Below, piece after piece: positions 8,729 through 16,767 of a DNA stretch of 22,001 nucleotides. Positions within the stretch are counted from its first letter, which is position 1. Every line of letters begins with the position of its first letter. Below the pieces are notes generated by a model that did no database searches, had not been told where the DNA came from, and worked only from the letters and a program-made list of their open reading frames with translations. The translations under genes and the position numbers were made by a program. Origin of the DNA: Caulobacteraceae bacterium (GTDB lineage Bacteria > Pseudomonadota > Alphaproteobacteria > Caulobacterales > Caulobacteraceae); the NCBI GenBank assembly GCA_947452665.1, contig CANGEH010000009.1, forward strand, positions 1 to 22,001, written 5' to 3'.

Positions 8729-11557
8729 GTGGCCGTCGGTAAAAATAAGCCCGCATTTGAATTATTTGATGGGTCAATTACGGAGCGGTTTTCGATCGAA
8801 AGTGCGGAATTTTTTCCTTACCTCATAGATGACAAATCAAATCTAATCGGCAAAAACAGATCTTTTCTAGCGATGCTTGTGCAAAAGTTCATAAGCAATG
8901 CTAGCGAAAACAAAATAAAAATTGATAATTATCCGGTTTTTTACCAAAAGAGCCACTTTTCGATCCAGGTATACTTCCTGGGAAATGATAGTGAGGCGCA
9001 CCGCGTTGAAACGGACGCGTTTTTACGATCAATACTGATTTCTAAAGACAATTTTGGGTATTTGATGGAATATTCGATAATTCCTTCGGAGACCAAGGGC
9101 GCTACGCAAATTAGGCTAACGCGCAATTCTGACGAGACTTACTGCCATTTGGAGTTCGATTGGGAAATCACCTACAATATTGAATCGGTTTCAGCCGAGA
9201 GGATATCGGGGTGGGTGTTTAACAAGAAACTGCCCGGTCAACCGATCAGTCTTCATGTCACTGAGAATGGACGGATTAAGGAAACATTCGAGGTCAATGG
9301 ATTTCGCGGCGATGTCGAGGCGGTTCATGGCGCCGAACAAGGCGTTCCGTTCTCGGGGTTTAGCGCACAATTTACCAACAAGAGCCAGTTGCCGATCTAT
9401 GCTCGAAACATTGTTGTTGAGGGATCCAATATTAGCCTGATTGAGGCGCCCCAGATCTATGTGAATGATGGCAGCGGCACCGGAGTGTCTCAAAAAATTC
9501 GTCGCCATTTCATGGGCTTACAATTCGAATCTCTGATTGAGAAAAATATCACTGACACATTGATGCGGCAGATTGGCCCTAAGCTGATCAATGGAATTCT
9601 TAGAAGTAGTGCCCAAATTAATTCGGTCAAAAATATAGATTATCGGTTCGAGCAATCTCTGTCCGTTATCATACCCGTCTATAGCGGTTATAACGAAACG
9701 ATCGCTTGTATCGAGGCGGTTCTAAATTCAAAGACCGACCTATATATTGAGATATTAATTGGCTTTGACGCTGGTCCAGATCTTAAATTATTAGAGTATT
9801 TGCAATCAATTACCGATAAGCGGGTCAAGCTGGTCGTTAACGAAACAAATCTAGGGTTTGTTGGGAATGTTAACAAGCTCGTCTCTATGAAAAATTGTTA
9901 TGATTTCCTCCTGCTTAACGCCGATACAATTATTGGTGACTACTTATTTGATAGGCTATTGAGCAACCTTAACCTCAATCGTGACTATGCCTGCATAACG
10001 CCTATGGGCAGCAATGCGACGATTTTTACCTATCTGAACGTCGCCAGCCAAGACGAGACAGAAATTGCCTCGGTTGTGAAGACCATGAATGCCAACCTGT
10101 CCAGCCTTGGCCGCCTGGTCGCGACGCCAGTTGCGCACGGCTATTGCATGCTGGTGAACGGTACCGCCTATGCCAAGATTGGCTTGTTTGATCTTGAGGC
10201 ATGGGGACGAGGTTATGGTGAGGAGGTCGATTGGTGCCTCACTGCGTTTAGCCAATTAGGGCTAGTCAGCGGATGCTATACGGGTTGCTTTGTCTATCAC
10301 GCGGGCAATGTATCATTTGGTTCGCAAATAAGTCATGCTCGCTCAGAAGCAGCGCAGTCCAAGCTTGAATCGCGTCACCCCGGTTTTTCATCAGAAATAA
10401 GGCTGTATGAATACGAAGGTGAGCTCAACCATGACAAGATTCGGATTGATTTGAGCCTAGGCCGCGCCGGCCGTTTGAGCGCAAAGAGTTTGATCATTAC
10501 CCATGGCTTTGGCGGTGGGGTTGAAACCTTTGTTAAGGGGCGGATTAAAGAGATCGCCGCTGGGGGGGATGTTTTGGTCGCCCGCGTGCAAATTGAGCTC
10601 GGCGCGCGGTTCTGGGTGGTAGAGGGTCAGTCTGTTGGGCGCCGAATCTTTCCGATCGAGCGGCCAGAGGCCTTTCTCGGATGGCTCAAAGCCCTGGGTT
10701 TGAGCAAGATGTATGTCGAGCACATCGGCCACGGAACCCTATCAGAGGTCCAGTATATTATTGATGGCATGAAGATTGAAACGGAAGTCATGTTGCATGA
10801 CTTCTCATTGATCTGTCCGAAGATTAATCTTGTGGACTACCGGTCGAGCTATTGCGGTGTCCGCGACCCTGGCAGTTGTGAAATATGCGTTTCGCGTTCA
10901 GGCGCCCACGATGCCATGCATCATGCCATGTCTGAGGTCCGCTCGGTCGACAATCTACGCAAGGCGTCCGCGCGGCTGCTGGAAAGCGCAACCACGGTCG
11001 TTGCGCCGTCCCGGTCGACAAAATCGCTATATAATATCGCATTCCCTCAACAGAAGATCGGGGTGCGCAAGCATCACGCAGACTCCAAATTCGTCCAGAG
11101 AGAGGCGATAAGTACCTATAGCAAGACTGTGGCGGTTTTCGGTGCGGTCAGCGAGGTTAAGGGACTGTATCGCTATAAGGAGCTGGCCGAATATTTGGAA
11201 AAAACCAAATCCGAAATAAAAATCGTGATTTTCGGATACACTTCGAATAACGAGGTTTTCGCAAGCAACAAGAATGTCAAAATTACCGGTTCTTACAAAA
11301 ATCGCGAAGAATTAGCCGACCTTATTGAGTATCACGACCCTAAAGCCTGTTTACACTTCGCTGTGTGGCCTGAAACCTTTAGCTACACATTAAGTGAATC
11401 CCTTTCGTTCGGTCTTTACCCATTCTATCACGCAATTGGCGCGATCAAGGAGCGGTTGTCGTCACTAAAGATCGGTAAGATGTACAAGATCGACCAGGAT
11501 GTCGCGCAGATCGCCAAAGATTTAGAGCGCTTCTTTAAGGATGGTGGGCACGTCTGA
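8729..11557 (+). CDS. Multidomain glycosyltransferase: beta-sandwich module, GT2 domain, GT4-like domain
   Basis: I place the start at GTG 8729, because GGAG at 8717-8720 lies 8 bases upstream; an in-frame GTG at 8720 overlaps that site. The product is 942 residues. After an unrecognised N-terminus, residues about 150-230 look like the beta-sandwich module often seen in glycan enzymes (ISGWVFNKKLPGQPISLHV). A GT-A/GT2 domain starts at about 311 (LSVIIPVYSGYNET), with a DxD-type site LLNADT (D399) and the acidic GEEVDW motif near 498-502. A second GT-B/GT4-like domain starts near 587 (SLIITHGFGGGVETF) and carries an EX7E pair (E882, E890). It probably adds two sugars to a surface glycan or glycoprotein. 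The first and last parts are AT-rich, while the middle is closer to the flanking genome. Confidence 0.88.
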   Translation: MAVGKNKPAFELFDGSITERFSIESAEFFPYLIDDKSNLIGKNRSFLAMLVQKFISNASENKIKIDNYPVFYQKSHFSIQVYFLGNDSEAHRVETDAFLRSILISKDNFGYLMEYSIIPSETKGATQIRLTRNSDETYCHLEFDWEITYNIESVSAERISGWVFNKKLPGQPISLHVTENGRIKETFEVNGFRGDVEAVHGAEQGVPFSGFSAQFTNKSQLPIYARNIVVEGSNISLIEAPQIYVNDGSGTGVSQKIRRHFMGLQFESLIEKNITDTLMRQIGPKLINGILRSSAQINSVKNIDYRFEQSLSVIIPVYSGYNETIACIEAVLNSKTDLYIEILIGFDAGPDLKLLEYLQSITDKRVKLVVNETNLGFVGNVNKLVSMKNCYDFLLLNADTIIGDYLFDRLLSNLNLNRDYACITPMGSNATIFTYLNVASQDETEIASVVKTMNANLSSLGRLVATPVAHGYCMLVNGTAYAKIGLFDLEAWGRGYGEEVDWCLTAFSQLGLVSGCYTGCFVYHAGNVSFGSQISHARSEAAQSKLESRHPGFSSEIRLYEYEGELNHDKIRIDLSLGRAGRLSAKSLIITHGFGGGVETFVKGRIKEIAAGGDVLVARVQIELGARFWVVEGQSVGRRIFPIERPEAFLGWLKALGLSKMYVEHIGHGTLSEVQYIIDGMKIETEVMLHDFSLICPKINLVDYRSSYCGVRDPGSCEICVSRSGAHDAMHHAMSEVRSVDNLRKASARLLESATTVVAPSRSTKSLYNIAFPQQKIGVRKHHADSKFVQREAISTYSKTVAVFGAVSEVKGLYRYKELAEYLEKTKSEIKIVIFGYTSNNEVFASNKNVKITGSYKNREELADLIEYHDPKACLHFAVWPETFSYTLSESLSFGLYPFYHAIGAIKERLSSLKIGKMYKIDQDVAQIAKDLERFFKDGGHV

Positions 11558-11570
11558 TTGAGTAACTCAA
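11558..11570. repeat. 13-bp palindrome just after the glycosyltransferase stop codon
   Basis: TTGAGT-A-ACTCAA is a perfect palindrome with 6-bp arms that begins at the base after the TGA. There is no T-tract, so it is not a convincing terminator. It could be a small operator for the next gene 137 bases downstream, or chance. The rest of 11571-11707 is AT-rich with no gene. Confidence 0.3.
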
Positions 11571-11707
11571 GTGGGTGTCACGATATCCCATTGGAGAATT
11601 CCAGACGATAGCGGAAACGTCGTTACTTTAATTGTGGCAATTTTGTGTTCTATTACGAGATAACGGTGCTATAAGTACACGTTGATCTTGTAACAGAAGA
11701 ACGCGTT

Positions 11708-12505
11708 ATGGAAATTCTTAGCCTATTTGAAAACCTAGAAATTGATGCCGATTTGCATCGGATGATAATCGATAAATCCGATCCAGAAACGATCTATATA
11801 ATCGCTATTACACCACGGTCTGGAAGCAGTTACTTGTCCTCTATAATGAGGAATTCGAAGTTGATGGGTTCTCCAAGCGAGCTGCTCCCGCCCGCTTTCA
11901 TGAAGAATATATTAAAAAGAATCCCGGCAAAGAACCCAGATGAGTATTTAAGAAATGTTCTAAAGAAAACTCAAACTAACAACAAGGTTGCAGGTTTGAA
12001 GGCGAGTTGGTTTCAATTTAAAAGATTTATTAACACTCTAGAAGATAGGTCCGTGCTAACCAAATTCAAATATATATATCTTTACCGACGGGATGTGGTT
12101 CAGCAGGCAGTTTCACTGTACAAGGCGACTGAATCAAATTTGTTCCATACCAATATAGATCATAGTGAAGATACAATAGAAAAGGCAAAAAATTTAGAAT
12201 ATAGTTACGAAAAGATAAAAAAATGGAAGGAACGTATTGAGAGGGGTGAGCGCGAGTGGCTAAATTTCTTTAGGGATAATAAGATACATCCTCTAACTAT
12301 AACCTACGAACAAGTTGACTTCGACGTCAGTGATTGCATGCGATCAATCGCAGAATATTTAAATGTAGAATCTAAAAGTAGATTCGAAGTACCGGCAATT
12401 TTCAAAAAGTTGAGAGATAGGCAAAGTCTTGAGTATGCTTGTCAGTTCTCTCTCGATTTTTATGACGAACTGAAACAGAAAGAAGTTCATTCTGATTCTT
12501 TGTAG
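11708..12505 (+). CDS. Stf0-type sulfotransferase (PAPS-dependent)
   Basis: Such enzymes transfer sulfate from PAPS to a sugar hydroxyl. The 265-residue protein has the 5'-phosphosulfate loop TPRSGSSYL at 35-43 and the following SPSELL segment. The 3'-phosphate-binding strand is YRRDVVQQAVSLYKA from 126. Late in the protein comes ITYEQVDFD, which resembles the LTYEDL stretch of the trehalose 2-sulfotransferase (Stf0) family. There is no signal peptide, so it acts in the cytoplasm on a nucleotide-linked, lipid-linked or protein-linked glycan. The gene is strongly AT-rich. It lies 150 bases after the glycosyltransferase, with no convincing ribosome site beyond a GAAGAA. The sugar acceptor cannot be read from the sequence. 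Confidence 0.85.
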   Translation: MEILSLFENLEIDADLHRMIIDKSDPETIYIIAITPRSGSSYLSSIMRNSKLMGSPSELLPPAFMKNILKRIPAKNPDEYLRNVLKKTQTNNKVAGLKASWFQFKRFINTLEDRSVLTKFKYIYLYRRDVVQQAVSLYKATESNLFHTNIDHSEDTIEKAKNLEYSYEKIKKWKERIERGEREWLNFFRDNKIHPLTITYEQVDFDVSDCMRSIAEYLNVESKSRFEVPAIFKKLRDRQSLEYACQFSLDFYDELKQKEVHSDSL

Positions 12506-12625
12506 TTGGTTCTCTAATGGAATCCGACTTGGGCCAGATTTCACGGAGTGGGTTGATTTACTTTGTAGAAGTATCTTTGCCGCTTAGCTCATTCTCCAGA
12601 CGGTTGTTTCCTGAGTGAGGCAGGG

Positions 12626-12868
12626 GTGAATGTTTGGGCATGGTATTTGAGCAGTCCAATTGGCGAAATCATGGCCTTGGGCCTAACGGATCGGGACTTG
12701 GAACGGATCCATGAAATGAGCCTAATGGATATCAATATGGGGCTACACAAGGGTTTGTTTGATAGAGGCGTCTGGTGCTACCTCAAGCTTGATAGATGTA
12801 TTAATGCTTCTCACGGGTTATTGCGAGCGCCGTACATAAACCTCTGGGACATTTCCATGACTACATAA
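12626..12868 (+). CDS. Doubtful small hypothetical ORF in the convergent intergenic region
   Basis: An 80-codon frame from GTG, preceded by GCAGGG at close spacing, would encode a protein with the segments WAWYLSSPIGEIM and LTDRDLERIHEMSLMDINM. I do not recognise it. Its last 58 bases overlap the 3' end of the opposite-strand SGNH gene. The frame stays open upstream to 12569, so it may be the remnant of something longer. The surrounding gap (12506-12810, 305 bases) contains no other gene, no tRNA-like fold and no clear terminator. It may well be non-coding. Confidence 0.22.
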   Translation: MNVWAWYLSSPIGEIMALGLTDRDLERIHEMSLMDINMGLHKGLFDRGVWCYLKLDRCINASHGLLRAPYINLWDISMTT

Positions 12869-13827
12869 TCGGCGTCGGTTTTGAATTCCGGGCCGCCCCA
12901 GGGCTTCCAAGTAAACTCGCAAACCCTAAAAATCGATGATAACAGGTATGTGAGGCGCCGCTGTGCCGATATCGAGGAATGGGAGTCGCCAAAAATCGCA
13001 ATTTTGGCGTCTATAATGTAGGTCTCATTTTTAAATATTTGATGGTTTTTTGACAGGGGCGATTCTAGGTCTGTATTGCCTGCGGTCAGAATAGCGCCGT
13101 GCTTGTTTATTTGCGGTAACATGTATCTGGGGTCGCTTTTGCGTCCGTCTAATAACCTATTTTTGAAGTCTCCATATCCGTAGCCTAGGCCCGATACGAT
13201 AGAAAAAAAGGCTTGGGGCAATTCGATTCTCAAATCAAACCCTGTAAGTATTTTTCTAACTATGGCGACATAATCCCGGCCTAATAGGTGAGAGTCATAA
13301 TAGTTATAATCATCCACTGATACCCAATCTGGATAGGTTTCTAAAAAATCATCAAATACAAACGATGCCCCGGCTTCTGTGCAAAACCGTCTAAAGTCTG
13401 CCATCCCAGCATCAACAATTTGGGTGCGGTCGAAGTTTCTTGCGATCTTGTCCATCAAGAAATCTTTTTCGGGGACGAAAAGAAAGCAGTATTTCCGCTG
13501 TCCTTGCGCCATAACCCTTTTTACACGTTTTTTGTAAAAATCGATGCGATCTTCGAACGGGTCATGACTATGTAACCTATTTATCGCCCAGTTATTCGTC
13601 CCTAAAAAAACCACGGGCGATTGGCCATAAATAGCCACAGTCAAATCGTCTGATATAAAACGTTCTGGTACAAACATTTCAGAGGGGTCCCCTAAAAATG
13701 GCAACCAGCTGTCGATTTTTACTTTTAGGGCCCTGTCTAAGACTAAATCATTATCCAATTTTTCATTGAATAAGCGCAGCTGCGCTATGCTCGCAATGGT
13801 CTTAAATTCGTCGAAAATGTTTTGCAT
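12811..13827 (-). CDS. SGNH/AlgX-AlgJ-like putative O-acyltransferase of surface glycan locus
   Basis: The 338-residue protein shows the spaced motifs of the AlgX/AlgJ SGNH-like family. These are VVFLGTNNWAIN near 72-83 (the DGWLF position), KYCFLFVPEKDFL at 112-124, YYDSHLLGRDY at 176-186 (D178 and H180 as candidate catalytic pair), FGDSHSS at 279-285 (Ser282 as candidate nucleophile) and a late ADYVVMEMSQRF strand. Known relatives add acetyl groups to exopolysaccharides in the periplasm. Unlike them, this protein has no signal peptide or membrane segment, so a cytoplasmic place of action or another export route must be assumed. It starts 18 bases after the stop of the - strand sulfotransferase and is surely cotranscribed with it. 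An acyl-modifying role is inference; a hydrolase is possible. Confidence 0.65.
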   Translation of the reverse strand: MQNIFDEFKTIASIAQLRLFNEKLDNDLVLDRALKVKIDSWLPFLGDPSEMFVPERFISDDLTVAIYGQSPVVFLGTNNWAINRLHSHDPFEDRIDFYKKRVKRVMAQGQRKYCFLFVPEKDFLMDKIARNFDRTQIVDAGMADFRRFCTEAGASFVFDDFLETYPDWVSVDDYNYYDSHLLGRDYVAIVRKILTGFDLRIELPQAFFSIVSGLGYGYGDFKNRLLDGRKSDPRYMLPQINKHGAILTAGNTDLESPLSKNHQIFKNETYIIDAKIAIFGDSHSSISAQRRLTYLLSSIFRVCEFTWKPWGGPEFKTDADYVVMEMSQRFMYGARNNP

Positions 13828-13845
13828 AAATCAATTTCTTTCAGG

Positions 13846-14655
13846 TCAGCATTCAATGACCTTATCATAATATGTGCGGTTCAACGCGTTGGCCTGCTTT
13901 TCAAGCGTGAGCTTGGTGTGATCGATTTCTGTTTTTGCATCGATTCCGCAAAAATCAAAAATTCGCCTCAGTGAAAATTCTGGGTACTTGGTGAATTCTT
14001 CATAGTTAATGCTCAAATATTCCATTTTTAGTATCGATAAGGCGAGCCGTGTGTCCTTTTCGTTCAAAAATGAACCGGCAATCATGGTGTTAATCTTGTT
14101 TTTATTGAATTCGACGTTTGAATCTGATTTCAGGGCCTGGGTCGAGGTCCATTGTTTCGTTTGAGCCGCTATCCAATGAGAAACCGATTGATCAATTTTA
14201 TCGTCCCTTTGAACGATTATCAATTTTCTGTTCGGGAAATAAATATCGAGTGCGCCGGAAAAATGCAAAAATAGGTATTGGAAAATTGATGCTTTTATAC
14301 ACAAATTCCCGTTCAAATTTAATGACTTAATATAGTCGTAATAGCCTCCAAGATTAGTTAGTCCCAGTTCATCAATTTTGGCATCGACGGTATCATGATT
14401 GAACATCTCACCAGCAAAGTTAAAAGCGCCGGTCGAATTAAGTATTTGCGCAAGATAATTAGAGCCTGACCGATTTGCAAATATCAAAAAAACCGTAATA
14501 TTTACGTCTATTTCGCTTTCGTCCATCTTCAAAAATTGTTCGTCTTTAGACAGAATTGATTTTGTATGGACATCATTAAGCAAATTGCGTTTGAAATTGT
14601 CCGATATGAGGACATGTTTCTTAAATAATTCAACGTCGTTCTCGCGGATAATCAT
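13846..14655 (-). CDS. Second Stf0-type sulfotransferase
   Basis: This 269-residue protein has the PAPS loop FANRSGSNYL at 59-68, followed by GEMFN. It also has the 3'-phosphate strand IIVQRDDKIDQSVSHWIAAQ near 146-165 and then QTKQW, matching the QAVS...AxQTGxW pattern of the Stf0 family. It is clearly different in sequence from the + strand sulfotransferase at 11708, so the two are not a recent duplication and may sulfate different positions or sugars. No signal peptide is seen. The gene is AT-rich. It lies 191 bases downstream of rfbB on the same strand, so it may be read from the rhamnose operon or from its own promoter next to the inverted repeat at 14681-14710. The SGNH gene follows. 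Confidence 0.85.
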   Translation of the reverse strand: MIIRENDVELFKKHVLISDNFKRNLLNDVHTKSILSKDEQFLKMDESEIDVNITVFLIFANRSGSNYLAQILNSTGAFNFAGEMFNHDTVDAKIDELGLTNLGGYYDYIKSLNLNGNLCIKASIFQYLFLHFSGALDIYFPNRKLIIVQRDDKIDQSVSHWIAAQTKQWTSTQALKSDSNVEFNKNKINTMIAGSFLNEKDTRLALSILKMEYLSINYEEFTKYPEFSLRRIFDFCGIDAKTEIDHTKLTLEKQANALNRTYYDKVIEC

Positions 14656-14680
14656 TGATTTCTAATATCCCAGGTTGTGG

Positions 14681-14710
14681 ATATATAATTGCCACGCGAT
14701 AATTATATAT
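14681..14710. repeat. Perfect 10-bp inverted repeat upstream of the - strand sulfotransferase
   Basis: ATATATAATT at 14681-14690 pairs with AATTATATAT at 14701-14710 around the spacer GCCACGCGAT. It sits 26 bases upstream of the sulfotransferase ATG (14655). An all-AT stem is a poor terminator, so a regulator-binding site or a promoter-linked element is more likely. The rest of 14711-14846 shows nothing clear. Confidence 0.5.
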
Positions 14711-14846
14711 TTGTTATGCGGTTTTTATCATTTTTTCTCGGTCCAATTAAACTTATTTTTTTCTGTCAGCTCGGCTTTTTACCCAAATTGAAGACTCTAG
14801 GTCCGAAAACGGAGCTTTCACGCTCGGTTTTGCCCCCGCTGTTGCC

Positions 14847-15902
14847 CTATCCCCCCATCAATCCCCGCCACCAGCCCTCATTCTGCAAATACCACCCCAG
14901 CGTCTGGGAAAACCGCGCCTCAAAGCCGTGGATGGCCTGGTAGCCGAGCTCGGACGCGGCCTTGGTGTCGTCAATGGCATAGCGGCGGTCATGGCCGGCG
15001 CGGTCTTTGACATAGGTTTTCAAGCTGGCTGTGGGCCGGTTTTGGGCCGCGGGGCAGGCGGGGTATTGGCTGGCTAGGGTCTGGTCGGCTTGAAAGGCCT
15101 GATCGATTGCGGTGCACAGGGTGTCGATCACGGTCAGGTTGGGCAATTCTGCGCCGCCGCCAATGTTATAGGTCTCGCCAATGCGGCCCTTGGTCAGGGC
15201 CAGCTCAATGCCCCGGCAATGATCCTCGACATACAGCCAATCGCGCACATTCATGCCGTCGCCATAAATCGGCAGAGGCTTGCCGTGCAGGGCATTGATC
15301 AAGAAGAGCGGGATCAGTTTTTCTGGGAACTGATAGGGCCCGTAATTGTTCGAGCAATTGGATGTGGTGGTCTGCAGACCATAGGTGTGGTGATAGGCGC
15401 GCACCAGATGGTCGCTGGCGGCCTTGCTGGCCGAATAGGGGGAATTGGGTTGGTAGGGCGTGATCTCGCTAAACGCCGGGTCGCTGGGCCCCAGACTGCC
15501 ATAGACCTCGTCGGTCGAAACATGGTGAAACCGGTGCGGCTGGCCTGAGCCTGCATCCAGCCAGACCTTGCGCGCGGCCTTGAGCAGGCTGTGGGTGCCC
15601 AATATATTGGTCTCGATAAAGGCGTCGGGGCCAGAGATGGAGCGGTCAACATGGCTCTCGGCGGCAAAATGCACGATCGTATCGAGCCGGTGACCGGTCA
15701 GCAGGCTTTCGACCAGGGCCTGATCGCGGATATCGCCTTGCACAAATTCAATCGCGTCCAGGCCGTCCAGATTGGCGCGGTTGCCGGCATAGGTCAGGGC
15801 ATCGAGCACGACAATCGTATCGGCGCCATGGTGGTCGCGCCAATAGCGGACAAAATTGGTGCCGATAAATCCGGCGCCGCCGGTGACAAGCAGTTTGGCC
15901 AT
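14847..15902 (-). CDS. rfbB: dTDP-glucose 4,6-dehydratase
   Basis: RmlB converts dTDP-glucose to dTDP-4-keto-6-deoxyglucose in the cytoplasm, the second step to dTDP-L-rhamnose. I start it at ATG 15902, giving MAKLLVTGGAGFIG and 351 residues, the normal family length; the frame is open 26 codons further up, but that part overlaps rfbD. GGAAAG lies 8 bases upstream of this ATG, and the rfbD stop TAG ends one base before it. The NAD-binding GGAGFIG is at 8-14. The HFAAESHVDRSI block and the catalytic STDEVYG (Thr130, Asp131, Glu132) and YSASK (Tyr156, Lys160) are intact. It is the last gene of the rfbACDB run. Confidence 0.97.
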   Translation of the reverse strand: MAKLLVTGGAGFIGTNFVRYWRDHHGADTIVVLDALTYAGNRANLDGLDAIEFVQGDIRDQALVESLLTGHRLDTIVHFAAESHVDRSISGPDAFIETNILGTHSLLKAARKVWLDAGSGQPHRFHHVSTDEVYGSLGPSDPAFSEITPYQPNSPYSASKAASDHLVRAYHHTYGLQTTTSNCSNNYGPYQFPEKLIPLFLINALHGKPLPIYGDGMNVRDWLYVEDHCRGIELALTKGRIGETYNIGGGAELPNLTVIDTLCTAIDQAFQADQTLASQYPACPAAQNRPTASLKTYVKDRAGHDRRYAIDDTKAASELGYQAIHGFEARFSQTLGWYLQNEGWWRGLMGG

Positions 15903-15903
15903 G

Positions 15904-16767
15904 CTAGAGGCTTTCCAATTGGCTAAGGGCATTGCGTAATTCGGCGCGCCAATGCGCGGCGGGCGCGCCAAGGGCGGCATAGGTATAGGTCTTGTCCAGC
16001 ACGCTATAGGCCGGGCGGTTAGCAGGCGTGGGATAGTCCTGGGTGCGGATTGGGATAATGGGCACGGCCTTGGTCAAAAGACCGCTCGCTAGGGCCTCGT
16101 CTTGAATGGCCACAGCAAAATCATACCAGGATGCGGACCCGGCATCGGTAAAGTGGTGCAGGCCTTGCGCGCCCGTTTCTGCCAAGGCCCATAAGGCGCT
16201 GGCCAGGCTATCGGCATGGGTGGGCGTGCCGATCTGGTCGGCCACCACACGAACCTCTGGCCGCTCGCTCATTAGACGCAGCATGGTGCGCAGAAAATTG
16301 CTGCCGTGTGCGGCATAGACCCAGGCTGTGCGCACGATCAGGGCATCGGCTAGGTGCGCCAAGACGGCGGCCTCACCCTTGGCCTTGGACTGGCCATAGA
16401 CACCCAACGGCGCAAGCGGATGGGCCGGGGCATAGGGCGAGGCCGATTGGCCATCAAACACAAAATCAGTTGAGATATGCACCAGTTTTGCGCCAATCGC
16501 ATCGGCGGCTCCGGCAAGGTTTTCAGGCCCGGCATGGTTGGCGGCAAAGGCGGCCTCTGCATCCTGTTCGGCCCGGTCGACAGCTGTGTAGGCCGCAGCA
16601 TTGATGATCAGATCGGGCGTGGCCTGACCGACGAAAGCCTCGACGGCGGCTTGGTTGCTAATATCCAGATCGGCATGGCCAACAGCGCAGATCACGGCAT
16701 GAGCGGGCGCCCGCGCCTGCAGGGCCCGTCCGACTTGTCCGTTTGCGCCGGTAATTAGGACCTTCAC
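15904..16767 (-). CDS. rfbD: dTDP-4-dehydrorhamnose reductase
   Basis: RmlD carries out the last step to dTDP-L-rhamnose, an NAD(P)H-dependent reduction. The true start is GTG 16767, whose GTGA overlaps the rfbC stop TGA by 4 bases, with GAGG 7 bases upstream. This gives 287 residues beginning VKVLITGANGQVG, the expected length. A longer frame open to 16848 adds a non-homologous Cys/Arg/Gly-rich stretch over rfbC and is rejected. Motifs: Rossmann GANGQVG, STDFVFDG at 99-106, YGQSK with Tyr124 and Lys128, and DQIGTPTHADSLA. The overlap implies translational coupling. Confidence 0.96.
   Translation of the reverse strand: MKVLITGANGQVGRALQARAPAHAVICAVGHADLDISNQAAVEAFVGQATPDLIINAAAYTAVDRAEQDAEAAFAANHAGPENLAGAADAIGAKLVHISTDFVFDGQSASPYAPAHPLAPLGVYGQSKAKGEAAVLAHLADALIVRTAWVYAAHGSNFLRTMLRLMSERPEVRVVADQIGTPTHADSLASALWALAETGAQGLHHFTDAGSASWYDFAVAIQDEALASGLLTKAVPIIPIRTQDYPTPANRPAYSVLDKTYTYAALGAPAAHWRAELRNALSQLESL

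Noticed and set aside
14812..14825. GAGC-TTTCAC-GCTC hairpin as a terminator after rfbB
   Set aside because: The stem is only 4 bp with a short T run on the relevant strand; too weak to call.
15090..15548. 152-codon + strand frame opposite rfbB
   Set aside because: rfbB has all catalytic motifs on the other strand; this frame has no recognisable motif.
15903..15980. N-terminal extension of rfbB to 15980
   Set aside because: It overlaps the end of rfbD; ATG 15902 has a good ribosome site and yields the usual MAKLLVTGGAGFIG start.
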